The notes beneath the pieces were generated by a model, which ran no database searches, was not told where the DNA came from, and saw only the letters and a program-made list of their open reading frames with translations. DNA of 64,000 bases from Gammaproteobacteria bacterium. GTDB lineage: Bacteria > Pseudomonadota > Gammaproteobacteria > Ga0077536. Positions 16,899-25,128 of the stretch are shown in pieces. The stretch covers positions 62,001-126,000 of the forward strand of contig JADLGE010000009.1 in NCBI GenBank assembly GCA_020849475.1. Reading direction: 5' to 3'. Each line of letters opens with the position of its first letter. Position 1 is the first letter of the stretch. A program made the position numbers and the translations under genes.

Positions 16899-17513
16899 AT
16901 GCGCACCGTCATCCATTACTTCGACTACAAGAGTCCCTACGCCTATCTCGCGCAGCAACCGACTTTCGAGCTTGCGCGCGACACCGGCGCACAGATTGAA
17001 TGGCGCCCATACACGCTCAAAATAGAAAAATATCTCGGTGAAGCGGAACTTGACGCCGACGGCCGCGACACGCGCGGCACGCGCAACGATCATCAGTGGC
17101 GACGGGTGCGCTATTCCTACATGGACTGTCGACGCGAGGCCAACCGCCGTGGGCTTGTGATTCGCGGGCCGCGCAAGATTTTTGACAGCTCGCCGGCGCA
17201 CATCGCGTTTCTGTACGTCAGTGAACGCGGCGACTTCAGCGCCTTTCACAACGCGGTGTTCGAACGCTTCTGGCGGCGTGAACTCGATATTGAAAGCTTG
17301 ACGGTGCTACGCGCACTGCTGAACGAATTCGGCTTCGACGGTGACGGCTTCGAGGCTTATCTGAATGGCGCGGGCCGCGCCCGTTACACGGCCATGCAGG
17401 CCGATGCCGAGGCCGCCGGCGTATTCGGCGTGCCGAGTTATCTCATCGATGGTGAGTTGTTCTGGGGACTGGAGCGGATCGAACGCGTGAGGGAGCGCCT
17501 CGAGCTTCGTTGA
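16899..17513 (+). CDS. DsbA-fold oxidoreductase, 2-hydroxychromene-2-carboxylate isomerase-like
   Basis: The product is 204 aa and a complete kappa-GST/DsbA-like domain. The N-terminal motif FDYKSPYAYLA, with Ser in place of the CxxC pair, is the hallmark of the HCCA isomerase group. The cis-Pro loop is AAGVFGVPSYLIDGELFWG. Such enzymes use glutathione to isomerise aromatic ring-cleavage products, for example in naphthalene degradation. No aromatic degradation genes lie nearby, so the substrate is open. It is flanked on both sides by luciferase-like oxidoreductases on the other strand. Confidence 0.85.
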   Translation: MRTVIHYFDYKSPYAYLAQQPTFELARDTGAQIEWRPYTLKIEKYLGEAELDADGRDTRGTRNDHQWRRVRYSYMDCRREANRRGLVIRGPRKIFDSSPAHIAFLYVSERGDFSAFHNAVFERFWRRELDIESLTVLRALLNEFGFDGDGFEAYLNGAGRARYTAMQADAEAAGVFGVPSYLIDGELFWGLERIERVRERLELR

Positions 17514-17576
17514 AGTGCTCGAGGCGAAGGCCACGCCAACGCCAGCGTGACCCCCGCCCGAGCGGGGAGATCGGTA

Positions 17577-18653
17577 TCAGGCGGCGCGCGGCAGGCTTGC
17601 CTTGCGTACCGCCGGAATGACATCGGTGCCAAGCAGTTCCATGGCTGACAGCACCTTGTCGTTTTCAAGTCCGCCGATGCGTGTCCAGCACAACAGTTCA
17701 TCGAAGCCGAAATCACGGCCCATGTTCACCAGCTTCTCAACGCAGTATTCGGTTTCGCCACACACCATCGACGTGCTGTCGACGATGTCCTTGAAGTCGA
17801 GGCTGGCGGCCAGATCGCGCGCCTGGCCATAGCCCTCATAACCCGCCACGTCGGCCTGGCCCTTGGGCGGTGCGATGTATTTGGCGATGGTGCTGTAGTA
17901 CCAGTTGACGCGCGGCCCGAAGGTGTTGCGCGCCTGTTCGCGGGTCTTGCCGGGATAGACCATCACCAGGCAGGCAATCTTGCCGCCCTTGGGATCGAGG
18001 CCCGCTTCCTGACGGCCACGGCGATAGTCAGCCAGACCCTGACGTGCGCCCTCGGCAGTCAGGCCGAAAACCGTCGACATCAATACGTCGTAGCCGAGTC
18101 GACCCGCGGTTTCAAACGTGCCGGGTGACAGGCAGGCCATGTAGATCGGCGGATGGGGCTGCTGCAGTGGCTTGGGGCGCACGCAGATGTCGTCGAACTG
18201 GTAGTAGCGCCCCTTGTGACTGAATCTGTCCAGCGTCCAGCATTTCTTGATGACCTCGAGGCTTTCGAGGAACATCTCGCGCGATTGACTCTGGTCGAGA
18301 CCGAAGCCGCGGTATTCCGTCGGCTGGTAACCGCGGCCGACGCCGAGATCGACGCGACCGTCGCTCATGAGATCGATGAAAGCAAAGTCTTCCGCCACGC
18401 GCACCGGATGATGAAAGGGCAGGATGACGACGCCGGTGCCAAGTCGAATTTTCGAAGTGCGCGCAGCGACCGCCGCCAATGACACCTGCGGCGAGGCGCA
18501 ATAACCGTATTCGGAAAAATGATGTTCGGCCGGCCACACGGAGTCATAGCCGAGACGCTCCGCTTCGACCATGAGTTCCAGCTGGTTCTTCACCACCTGA
18601 TGCTCGGTGTAGCCGATGGGATTTTCGAAAAGATGCAACATGCCCAGTTTCAT
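17577..18653 (-). CDS. Luciferase-like monooxygenase (LLM class flavin-dependent oxidoreductase)
   Basis: The product is 358 aa from an ATG at 18653. Family motifs include DSVWPAEHHFSEYGYC, IRLGTGVVILPFHHPVRVAEDFAFIDLMS and GRVDLGVGRGYQPTEY near residue 100. This is the alkanal-monooxygenase-like group that binds reduced FMN or F420. It is a different subgroup from the gene ending at 15743 and close in type to the one at 58724. The cofactor and substrate are not given by the sequence. Confidence 0.85.
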   Translation of the reverse strand: MKLGMLHLFENPIGYTEHQVVKNQLELMVEAERLGYDSVWPAEHHFSEYGYCASPQVSLAAVAARTSKIRLGTGVVILPFHHPVRVAEDFAFIDLMSDGRVDLGVGRGYQPTEYRGFGLDQSQSREMFLESLEVIKKCWTLDRFSHKGRYYQFDDICVRPKPLQQPHPPIYMACLSPGTFETAGRLGYDVLMSTVFGLTAEGARQGLADYRRGRQEAGLDPKGGKIACLVMVYPGKTREQARNTFGPRVNWYYSTIAKYIAPPKGQADVAGYEGYGQARDLAASLDFKDIVDSTSMVCGETEYCVEKLVNMGRDFGFDELLCWTRIGGLENDKVLSAMELLGTDVIPAVRKASLPRAA

Positions 18654-18841
18654 TCGCCGTCCCCTTGGCGCGCTTGGCGCCTTGTTCGAAAGCTGCGCGA
18701 TGGACCGACTTTGCTACAGGAGCGGTTGCGGGGATCTTGATCAGGATCATGTCCGACGGTCTCGCGGCGGAAGCATCGAACGCTGTGGTCAGGCATGACG
18801 ACGATTGCCGGCAGCGCTGCGCTGCCACTACACTCGCGCGC

Positions 18842-19531
18842 ATGAGCACCGCTATGACTGCCGACAGAAACGCCTGTCTCGCACCGACCACGATGGTCGA
18901 CAGTGAGCATCCGGCCATTCGTGATTACGCCCTCGCGCGCAGCGCCGGATGCGCTGACGACCGCGCGCGCGCCGTGGCGCTGTACTACGCGGTGCGTGAT
19001 GACATTCGTTACGACCCCTATGGGCTTGATCTCACCGAGAACGGTTTTCGCGCCAGCAACACGCTGGCTGCGGGGAGGGGCTGGTGCGTGCCGAAAGCGG
19101 TGCTGCTGGCGGCGGTGTGTCGCGCCATCGGCATTCCCGCCGCGCTCGGCTATGCCGACGTGCGCAACCATCTTTCCACCGAACGCATGCGCCAGTTCAT
19201 GCAGACCGACGTGTTCTACTGGCATGGCTATACCGCCATTCTGCTCGACGGTGTGTGGGTCAAGGCGACGCCGGCATTCAACATCGAGCTGTGCGAGAAA
19301 TTTCGCATTCGCGCCCTGGAGTTCGACGGCCGCGAGGATTCGATTTATCACCCGCTCGATCTCGATGGCCGCCAGCATATGGAATACCTCGCCTATCGCG
19401 GCGAGTTCGCCGATGTGCCTTTGGCCGAGATGGCGGCCGATTTCCGCAAATACTATCCGGGCGTGAGTGACAACCTCGCGCGCGCCGATTTCGATCGCGA
19501 CGTCAACGCCGAGACGCAAGCGTCAGCCTGA
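18842..19531 (+). CDS. Transglutaminase-like cysteine-protease-fold protein
   Basis: The product is 229 aa from an ATG at 18842; the frame is open 59 codons earlier without a sensible N-terminus. The transglutaminase-like core carries the probable catalytic cysteine Cys82 in GRGWCVPKAVLLAAVCRAIGIPA and His128 in FYWHGYTAILLDG. The third member of the usual Cys-His-Asp triad is not obvious in VWVKATPAFN. There is no signal peptide, so it is probably cytoplasmic. Many bacterial members are peptidases or amidases of unknown substrate. It is a stand-alone gene. Confidence 0.8.
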   Translation: MSTAMTADRNACLAPTTMVDSEHPAIRDYALARSAGCADDRARAVALYYAVRDDIRYDPYGLDLTENGFRASNTLAAGRGWCVPKAVLLAAVCRAIGIPAALGYADVRNHLSTERMRQFMQTDVFYWHGYTAILLDGVWVKATPAFNIELCEKFRIRALEFDGREDSIYHPLDLDGRQHMEYLAYRGEFADVPLAEMAADFRKYYPGVSDNLARADFDRDVNAETQASA

Positions 19532-19600
19532 GCATGCACGGCGGAGCGACGGTCGAGCGCGGAGCGCCGCGCTGAACGGTTCGCGTCGGCAGGTGAGGGC

Positions 19601-21475
19601 GTGCCTTTGAGCACCGCTCACCTGCGCCTGCTGGTGTTCGCGATGGTCGCGGTCTACACCAGTGGATTCCTGCTGTGGTACTCCGCCACGGCCCTCGGGC
19701 TCGCGCCCATGCTCGACGGCCGCGAGCAACTGGAGCTCGCTCTCCATCTCGCGCAGGGCAATCTGCCTCACGAGCCCTTCTATCGCGCGGCGCTGTTTCC
19801 ATCGCTGGTGGCATGGCTCGTCAAGGCCGGCGTGAGTGTGCAGCATCTGCCGTTCGCGGTGCGCATGATGAACGGTGGCCTGCATCTCGCCAGCACCATG
19901 CTGGTGTGGATGATTGCGGCGCGCGTGTGGCAATCGCCACGCGCGGCAGCGCTCGCGGCGCTGCTGTTCGGCATGAATCCGGTGGTGCTGCACTTCGCGG
20001 GCGATCCGCTCGACCTGACGCTGGCCATCACGCTCATGCTGGGCGGCGTGCTTTCGATGCTGTTGACGGTGCAGACCGCGTCTGGGGCGCGCTTTGCATT
20101 GAGCGCCGCGGGATTGCTGTTCGCCAGTGCCTGCCTCGCGCGTCCGCAGATGGTGGTGCTGTTGCCGCCGCTGTTGCTGGGGGTGGCGTGGTGCAAGTCA
20201 TCACGCCGCAATCTCGTCTGGGTCGCGGCGCCGATGCTGCTGGTGCTGACACTCATGGGTATGGCCAATCTCAAGCTAGGTGGCGCCTTTCAGATTCTGC
20301 CGTGGCAGGGGGCGTACAACCTGTGGGCGGCCAACGGCCCGACCGCCAATGGCCGTTACTTCGTCCAGCGCGAGCGCCAGACCGTCTACACCGAAGGCGG
20401 CAATCCCGCGCGTATCGAATCGGAAAGACTCTATCGTCGCGAGCAGCCGGGCGCGCCCGACGATTACGCCACCATGAGCCACTATTGGCGGCAACGCACG
20501 CTGGCCTACGTGCGCGCTGAGCCAGGGCGCTGGCTGCAACTGGTGGCAAGCAAGGTCTGGTATCTGCTCAACAACTTCGAACAGTACGACATCAAGACCT
20601 ATCACTTTCACAAGGCGCGCTCGCCGTGGCTGCGCTGGAATCCTTTGGCGTGGTCGTGGCTGCTGGCTGCGGCCTGCGCGGCCTTGGTCATGCATGGGCG
20701 CAACCCACGGGCATGGGCGGTGGCGGCATTCGCGCTGTGCTACGCGATGGGTTTGCTGCTGAGTTACGTCAGCGCGCGCTTTCGTCTGCCACTGGTGCCC
20801 TTGCTGGCGGTACTGGCGGGCGGGGTGATGTGTGGCACGTCGCGAGCGGTGTGGGCCCGCGCGCTGGTGGGGGCGGCGCTGGTTTTCATGTTGTCGCGCC
20901 TACCGCTGCCGCGTGGCGAAGCAGAGCGCACGGTGGTGCAGGACTACCTGCTCAATGCACGTGCCGCCGCCGAACTGGGATTCAGCGACGAAGCTTTGCG
21001 CGACGCGCGTGCTGCCTTGAGTCGGGCGCCGGATGACGCGGCGGCGCGCGAGCTCATGTGCGTGGCCGCGTTCAATGCCTGGTTGCGTGCCGGCGACTAT
21101 CGCGCCGCCGGGCCACAGCAGGCGTGTGCGGCGGCGGCCGATGATTCTCCCAGCGCGCGACGCGCCCTCGGTGTGCTGTATTGGCGTCAGGGACGCGGCG
21201 CCGAAGCGCGGGCCCTGTGGCAGGCGCTGGTCACGGCGTGCGGTGAGCAGCGCGATGCCGCGTTGGCGGCACTGGTGATGGTGGATGGCATCGCCGCTGC
21301 CGCGCTGCCCGACCCGCACTGCAGCGGGCCGCACAGCGATGAATTGTTGCTGGCCTTGGCGCTACGGGGTGACGGGGTCGCGCGCGGGCAACTGGCCGCG
21401 CGCATGTCGGCGGCGGAGCTGGCAAGGCAGACGGCGGCGCTCAGGAAATTTTTCGAGCCGCCATCTGCCCCTTGA
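19601..21475 (+). CDS. GT-C-type (family 39-like) membrane glycosyltransferase with C-terminal TPR region
   Basis: The product is 624 aa from a GTG at 19601. The N-terminal ~440 residues have about ten hydrophobic helices. The first periplasmic loop carries the acidic motif LDGREQLELALHLAQGN, which resembles the ArnT/PMT catalytic loop. After the last helix (ALVGAALVFMLSRL) come about 180 residues of helical repeats (ARAAAELGFSDEALRDARAALSRAPDD, ARRALGVLYWRQGRGAEA) typical of TPRs. GT-C enzymes move sugars from polyprenyl carriers onto lipids or proteins outside the membrane. The TPR tail may bind the acceptor. Neither donor nor acceptor can be named. Confidence 0.75.
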   Translation: MPLSTAHLRLLVFAMVAVYTSGFLLWYSATALGLAPMLDGREQLELALHLAQGNLPHEPFYRAALFPSLVAWLVKAGVSVQHLPFAVRMMNGGLHLASTMLVWMIAARVWQSPRAAALAALLFGMNPVVLHFAGDPLDLTLAITLMLGGVLSMLLTVQTASGARFALSAAGLLFASACLARPQMVVLLPPLLLGVAWCKSSRRNLVWVAAPMLLVLTLMGMANLKLGGAFQILPWQGAYNLWAANGPTANGRYFVQRERQTVYTEGGNPARIESERLYRREQPGAPDDYATMSHYWRQRTLAYVRAEPGRWLQLVASKVWYLLNNFEQYDIKTYHFHKARSPWLRWNPLAWSWLLAAACAALVMHGRNPRAWAVAAFALCYAMGLLLSYVSARFRLPLVPLLAVLAGGVMCGTSRAVWARALVGAALVFMLSRLPLPRGEAERTVVQDYLLNARAAAELGFSDEALRDARAALSRAPDDAAARELMCVAAFNAWLRAGDYRAAGPQQACAAAADDSPSARRALGVLYWRQGRGAEARALWQALVTACGEQRDAALAALVMVDGIAAAALPDPHCSGPHSDELLLALALRGDGVARGQLAARMSAAELARQTAALRKFFEPPSAP

Positions 21476-21482
21476 ACCGCGC

Positions 21483-21617
21483 TCAGCTCATGCCGAGCTG
21501 CCGCGGCTGTTCGACATAGCGCGCCGGGTGACCAATCACCTGGTCCAGCGCAACGTAGACGCCGGCCATGAACAGCACGAACACGGCGGCCGCCAAGATA
21601 TCGGATAACTTCTGCAT
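21483..21617 (-). CDS. Small single-span membrane protein (44 aa)
   Basis: The start is fixed by GGAGAAG seven bases before the ATG at 21617. The peptide opens MQKLSDIL, followed by one hydrophobic helix (AAAVFVLFMAGVYVALD) and a polar tail ending in GMS. It is the last of three short minus-strand membrane-protein genes that follow a palindromic operator. I do not recognise a family. Confidence 0.6.
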   Translation of the reverse strand: MQKLSDILAAAVFVLFMAGVYVALDQVIGHPARYVEQPRQLGMS

Positions 21618-21675
21618 GACTCTTCTCCTCGATTTGCGGCCGCGTCGGGGGAGTCGACGCGGCCGATGTTGACCC

Positions 21676-21879
21676 TCAGCCCGCCGCGTGGCGGGCCGCG
21701 GTGACAGGCCATTGCTGCGCCGCTACGCGCGAGTGGGCGTCGGCGGCCAGGCTGGCACTGAATTGAAGCCAGGCCAGCAACAGCGCCAGCGTGACGAGCA
21801 GGGCGCGGGCCAGCCGCGCCACGGGGACGCGTACTGCACGGACCTGCCTGCCGGTGGGCAAAGGTGATGGTGGGCACAT
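21676..21879 (-). CDS. Small single-span membrane protein (67 aa)
   Basis: A CGGAG site lies about ten bases before the ATG at 21879. The N-terminal 20 residues are basic and proline-rich; then comes one strong hydrophobic helix (LLVTLALLLAWLQFSASLAA) and a short polar tail. It could be a signal anchor or a cleavable signal peptide, since ASLAA resembles a cleavage site. It is the middle gene of the three-gene set. No family is recognised. Confidence 0.5.
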   Translation of the reverse strand: MCPPSPLPTGRQVRAVRVPVARLARALLVTLALLLAWLQFSASLAADAHSRVAAQQWPVTAARHAAG

Positions 21880-21908
21880 GTGGCAATGCTCCGTGGTGGC
21901 GCTCACGA

Positions 21909-22142
21909 TCAGCCGCCCTGTAAGGGGACGGGGGTCGCTACCGGCGCGTTGAAAAACCGACTGGTTGGTATGTCTTTGGGCACGTCGCAGACGGAATAAG
22001 ACCCGGTGCCCAGTTCCGCGCCGTGTGCTTCGCGCGCCTCGCCGCCGTTGACCACGAACCAGGTCAGGGCAAAGGCGACCAGGGCTGCGATGAGACCGCC
22101 CGGGAAGCCGGAGTCCGTCGATGGGGTGTTGTGCTGTTGCAT
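21909..22142 (-). CDS. Small membrane protein (77 aa), first gene of the TetR-linked set
   Basis: The ATG at 22142 has GGAGAAG upstream, which decides against an earlier in-frame start at 22175 that would run into the operator. One transmembrane helix (GGLIAALVAFALTWFVVNGG) sits in the N-terminal third. The outer or periplasmic tail has a single cysteine (YSVCDVPKDIPTSRFF). A palindrome matching the one at the tetR promoter lies 32-49 bases upstream of the start, so TetR control is likely. Family unknown. Confidence 0.65.
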   Translation of the reverse strand: MQQHNTPSTDSGFPGGLIAALVAFALTWFVVNGGEAREAHGAELGTGSYSVCDVPKDIPTSRFFNAPVATPVPLQGG

Positions 22143-22173
22143 GATGCTTCTCCTGACAGACCGTGGGGAATTC

Positions 22174-22191
22174 ACCGACCAAGTGGTCGGT
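22174..22191. promoter_or_regulatory. Candidate TetR operator upstream of the small membrane-protein genes
   Basis: ACCGACCAAGTGGTCGGT has perfect 8-bp arms and a 2-base centre. The half-site ACCGACC is identical to that of the second site at 22835-22852. It lies between the 3' end of tetR and the first small gene, 32 bases before that gene's ATG. Confidence 0.75.
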
Positions 22192-22213
22192 CACAGGCCA
22201 AATTTTTTTCGAC

Positions 22214-22822
22214 TCAAGCCCTCTTCAGACTTTTGAGATAACCGCTCAAGCCTTTGATGGATGTACGAAAGATGCCGCAATCCTGGGCGTTCTTGGCGAG
22301 TCCGATGGCGCCTTGAATCGAGGCGATGATGAAGTAAGCCACTTCACCCGCATCGAAATCGTCGCGCAGCACGCCGCGCTGCTGGGCGCCGGCCAAGGCG
22401 TTCTGAATGCGCCGCTGCCAAACCCGGTAAACCTTCTCGATGCGCTGCCTGAAACCTTCATCCAATGGCGACATTTCCTGCGCTAAATTATTGATAGGGC
22501 AGCCACAAGCCAGGCGCATCCCAGACATTACCTGAGCTTCGGACTCGAGCAGTTCGCACAGTCCTGTTATCGGATCGTCCTGGCTCAAGGCCGCGTCCCA
22601 GGCGCTGCCGATGCGGCCGAGCAGGATGTCGTCCAGCACCGCATAACCGAGCGCGAGCTTGCTCGGAAAGTGATGGTAGAGCGCACCTTTGGAGATGCCG
22701 AGCCTGGTCAGGATGTCGCACAGCGAGGCGGCCTGGAAGCCGACCCGGTAGATCTCATCGGCCGCCGCCTCGAGAATTTTCTCGCGGGTGATTTCGGCTT
22801 TGAGTTCGCGTTGCGTGACCAT
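22214..22822 (-). CDS. TetR/AcrR-family transcriptional regulator
   Basis: The product is 202 aa from the ATG at 22822, which leaves the operator outside the gene; 12 more upstream codons would cover it. The N-terminal helix-turn-helix reads REKILEAAADEIYRVGF then SLCDILTRLGISKGALYHHFPSKLALGYAV, standard for TetR. The C-terminal domain carries the AcrR/NemR-like segment CGCPINNLAQEMSPLDEGFRQ. Such proteins repress until a ligand binds; Cys-containing CGCP members often respond to electrophiles. Matching palindromes at its own promoter and at the small membrane genes indicate autoregulation and control of the next operon. Confidence 0.9.
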   Translation of the reverse strand: MVTQRELKAEITREKILEAAADEIYRVGFQAASLCDILTRLGISKGALYHHFPSKLALGYAVLDDILLGRIGSAWDAALSQDDPITGLCELLESEAQVMSGMRLACGCPINNLAQEMSPLDEGFRQRIEKVYRVWQRRIQNALAGAQQRGVLRDDFDAGEVAYFIIASIQGAIGLAKNAQDCGIFRTSIKGLSGYLKSLKRA

Positions 22823-22834
22823 GGCTTGAAGTGT

Positions 22835-22852
22835 ACCGACCGGTCGGTCGGT
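22835..22852. promoter_or_regulatory. Candidate TetR operator at the tetR promoter
   Basis: ACCGACCGGTCGGTCGGT has perfect 8-bp arms around a 2-base centre, the same layout and half-site as at 22174-22191. It ends 13 bases upstream of the tetR start codon, which fits autorepression. Confidence 0.75.
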
Positions 22853-22871
22853 ATTCAAGGTGAACCTGAAA

Positions 22872-23717
22872 TTATTTTCTCAGCGTGTCCGATGGGCTTT
22901 GCGCCGCGCCGGCGTTGGGATGAAACAGCACGCGACCGTGGGGTCGAAAATCAGCAATGGCCTGCTGCCCTGCCGGGCCGCGCAACCAATCGACCAAGCG
23001 CTGCGCTTCACGCCAGCGGGTCGCCGGGTGGCGGGCAGGATTGACGATGATGAGGCTGTATTGGTTGAGCAGCGCCGGGTCGTTCTCCAGCAGCAGCCGA
23101 TGTTGGCCGTGGCTGGGGGCGGTGTCCCAGGTGGCGCGGTCGATGAGGGTGTAGCCGCCAAGCTCCAGTGCCACGTTCAATGTTGGCAACATGGCGCTGC
23201 CGGTGTCCCTGTACCAGGCATCGCGCCCCGCATCGGGACGATAGCCCGCCGTCGCCCACAGCTCGCGTTCACGCGCATGGGTACCGCTGTCGTCACCGCG
23301 CGAGGCGAACAACGCCTGGCGACGCGCAATCCGCGCGAACGCCTGGGCAGCGCCGGTGCTGCCCGTCACCTCCGCTGGATCGTTCTCTGGCCCGACCAGT
23401 ACGAAGTCGTTGACCATGAGCGGCAGGCGGGCGAGCCCTTCGCCATCGGCGACGAACTGTTGTTCGAGCTGCGCGGCATGGACCAGCGCTACATCGCCAT
23501 TGCCCGCGCGGCAATTGGCCAGCGCCTGGCCGCTGCCAACGGCTATCACGCGCACTTCGATGCCCGACGCGGCGCTGAACTGCGGCAGCAGCGCGTCGAA
23601 CAGGCCGGAGCTCTGGGTGGAGGTCGTCGACTGCAGAACGAGATAGGGCGCTTTATCGGCGGCGGATGGCGCAGCCGCGCCCAACAGCAGGCACAGGCCG
23701 AATAGCGCGGCCTGCAT
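22872..23717 (-). CDS. tupA: Tungstate-binding ABC transporter periplasmic protein (TupA-like)
   Basis: The product is 281 aa from the ATG at 23717, which gives a normal signal peptide (LFGLCLLLGAAAPSAA). TupA hallmarks are all present: LQSTTSTQSSGLFDALLPQF with the TTS anion loop, VIAVGSGQALANCRAGNGDVALVHA, PLMVNDFVLVGPENDP and ASRGDDSGTHARE. These residues bind tungstate (sometimes molybdate) in characterised homologues. It is the last gene of a minus-strand operon with a TonB receptor. The permease TupB and ATPase TupC, normally adjacent, are absent from the window. Confidence 0.9.
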   Translation of the reverse strand: MQAALFGLCLLLGAAAPSAADKAPYLVLQSTTSTQSSGLFDALLPQFSAASGIEVRVIAVGSGQALANCRAGNGDVALVHAAQLEQQFVADGEGLARLPLMVNDFVLVGPENDPAEVTGSTGAAQAFARIARRQALFASRGDDSGTHARERELWATAGYRPDAGRDAWYRDTGSAMLPTLNVALELGGYTLIDRATWDTAPSHGQHRLLLENDPALLNQYSLIIVNPARHPATRWREAQRLVDWLRGPAGQQAIADFRPHGRVLFHPNAGAAQSPSDTLRK

Positions 23718-23757
23718 GCGCCGCGCGCCGTTCGCGGCGCGCCCGGCTGACGGACGC

Positions 23758-24333
23758 TTAAAGCGGGCGGCCGCGATGGACACTCGCGCCATGGGCCAGC
23801 GTGCCGATCACGGCGCCGACGGCGCCAAAGCAGAAGTGGGTGATGATGGGAAACACCGCGCCAAAGCGCAGCGTGCCAAGGTGCAGGTCGAGACCGTTGG
23901 CCAGCAGGTAGACCGTGATGGGTTTCAGCATGAAAGCCGCGCCGCCCAGCAGCGCGACCAGCGCCAGGCTGCGCATGCGCGCTGCGCCCAGCAGCCACGC
24001 GGCATCCACAACCAGCGCGCACAGTGCATACACCGGCGTCTGCATGAGGCCGGCGTGGGCGCCGTGGGTCAGCAGTGCTGTGCCGCCGATGTAACCGAAA
24101 ACAGTGCCGACCGCCGCCCAGCGGGCGGGCGACCAGTGGCGGGTCATCATCACGCCGGCCATCCACACCAGACCATAGTGGCCCGGCAGCTTGAGATGAA
24201 AATCCCAGGCCTGGTGTATCAGCGCCAACAGCGCGCCGACGCCGAACAGCGCCGCGGCATGCGCCAGCCCAACGCTAGGGACGGAAGGCTTTGATGCGCT
24301 GTTTGTCGGCGACGACGTAATCGACTGAGCCAT
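23758..24333 (-). CDS. Integral membrane protein of the tungstate cluster, unknown family
   Basis: The product is 191 aa from an ATG at 24333 that has GGAGAAG seven bases upstream, although this overlaps the preceding gene by 59 bases. About five hydrophobic helices are visible (ALFGVGALLALI, GLVWMAGVMM, VYALCALVVDAAWLLG, LALVALLGGAAFM, AVFPIITHFCFGAVGAVIG). A histidine-rich loop reads HQAWDFHLKLPGHYG. It resembles no transporter permease I know, and it lacks the EAA loop of ABC permeases. Its place between the TiaS-like and tupA genes suggests a part in oxyanion handling; this is inference. Confidence 0.65.
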   Translation of the reverse strand: MAQSITSSPTNSASKPSVPSVGLAHAAALFGVGALLALIHQAWDFHLKLPGHYGLVWMAGVMMTRHWSPARWAAVGTVFGYIGGTALLTHGAHAGLMQTPVYALCALVVDAAWLLGAARMRSLALVALLGGAAFMLKPITVYLLANGLDLHLGTLRFGAVFPIITHFCFGAVGAVIGTLAHGASVHRGRPL

Positions 24334-25060
24334 TTACTTGCTTCTCCACGAATAACGCTGACCGACCGGCGACGCGCACCGGGCGGGCCCAACCACCGAG
24401 GTCGATGACAGCCTCGGCGGGAGCGGCGGCGCCTTCGCGCTCGCCGTCGAATTCCAGAACGTCCTGCAGCCCGCTCGCATCACGCAGCGCGGACACCGTC
24501 AGGGTGCTGGTCGCCAGTTCGCGGATGCGCGGCAACCAGATATAGCGTCCGTCGTCGCCCTGCACATACAGCCCGACGCCGGCCAGGGAGCCGATGATAC
24601 CGCCATGCGTGCCCGTCAGTCCCTCCAGGAGAATGTCGGCTTCGGCGGCGGTGGCGCGCGCGATGTCGCGATTCAAGACTTCGACCTTGGCGCGCAGGCC
24701 GTAATCGATCACCCGTGCTGCGGCGGCGACGCTCGCGATGCACAGACCGATGTCCGCGCCGACCGCCGCCACCTCCAGCAGGAACTGCCGGCAGTAGGTG
24801 TGGATGTCGGCCAGCGGCGCGCGCGCGCTGACCTGCAGGCAGGCCGAGCTATTGTGCGAGGTGTAGGGAATGCGCGGGTCGACCAGCAGTTGGTGACGGG
24901 TGATGCCGAGGATGTCGGCCAGCTCGGCGTCCGCCAGTCCCTGCGCCAGCGTGCGTGCTCGATAGCCGGTGCCGCGCGTGTCGAGGTTGTCGGTGTCATC
25001 AATGCCGATCAGCATGTCGATGCGCGGATCCAGCGGCGGATGAGTAACGGTGGACAGCAT
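24275..25060 (-). CDS. TiaS-like (tRNAIle2-agmatinylcytidine synthetase N-domain-like) protein
   Basis: The product is about 261 aa from the ATG at 25060; an ATG at 25015, directly before LIGIDDTDNLDTRGTG, is an equally good start. The motif MLIGIDDTDN with a following GTG loop is the nucleotide- or metal-binding signature of the TiaS/DUF1743 N-terminal fold. The tRNA-binding and zinc domains of archaeal TiaS are absent, so tRNA modification is unlikely. It sits between a TonB receptor and a membrane protein in an operon ending with tupA. A role in metal-oxyanion handling is plausible but unproven. Confidence 0.7.
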   Translation of the reverse strand: MLSTVTHPPLDPRIDMLIGIDDTDNLDTRGTGYRARTLAQGLADAELADILGITRHQLLVDPRIPYTSHNSSACLQVSARAPLADIHTYCRQFLLEVAAVGADIGLCIASVAAAARVIDYGLRAKVEVLNRDIARATAAEADILLEGLTGTHGGIIGSLAGVGLYVQGDDGRYIWLPRIRELATSTLTVSALRDASGLQDVLEFDGEREGAAAPAEAVIDLGGWARPVRVAGRSALFVEKQVNGSVDYVVADKQRIKAFRP

Positions 25061-25128
25061 GGCGAGCCTTGAATACCTGAGCGTATTGTCGACGATTGTG
25101 CTGCGCGGTGAAATGCCCGACGGCCAAT

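Noticed and set aside
24275-25060. True tRNA(Ile2) agmatinylcytidine synthetase
   Set aside because: Only the N-terminal TiaS-like fold is present, without the tRNA-binding and zinc domains, and bacteria use TilS for this modification.
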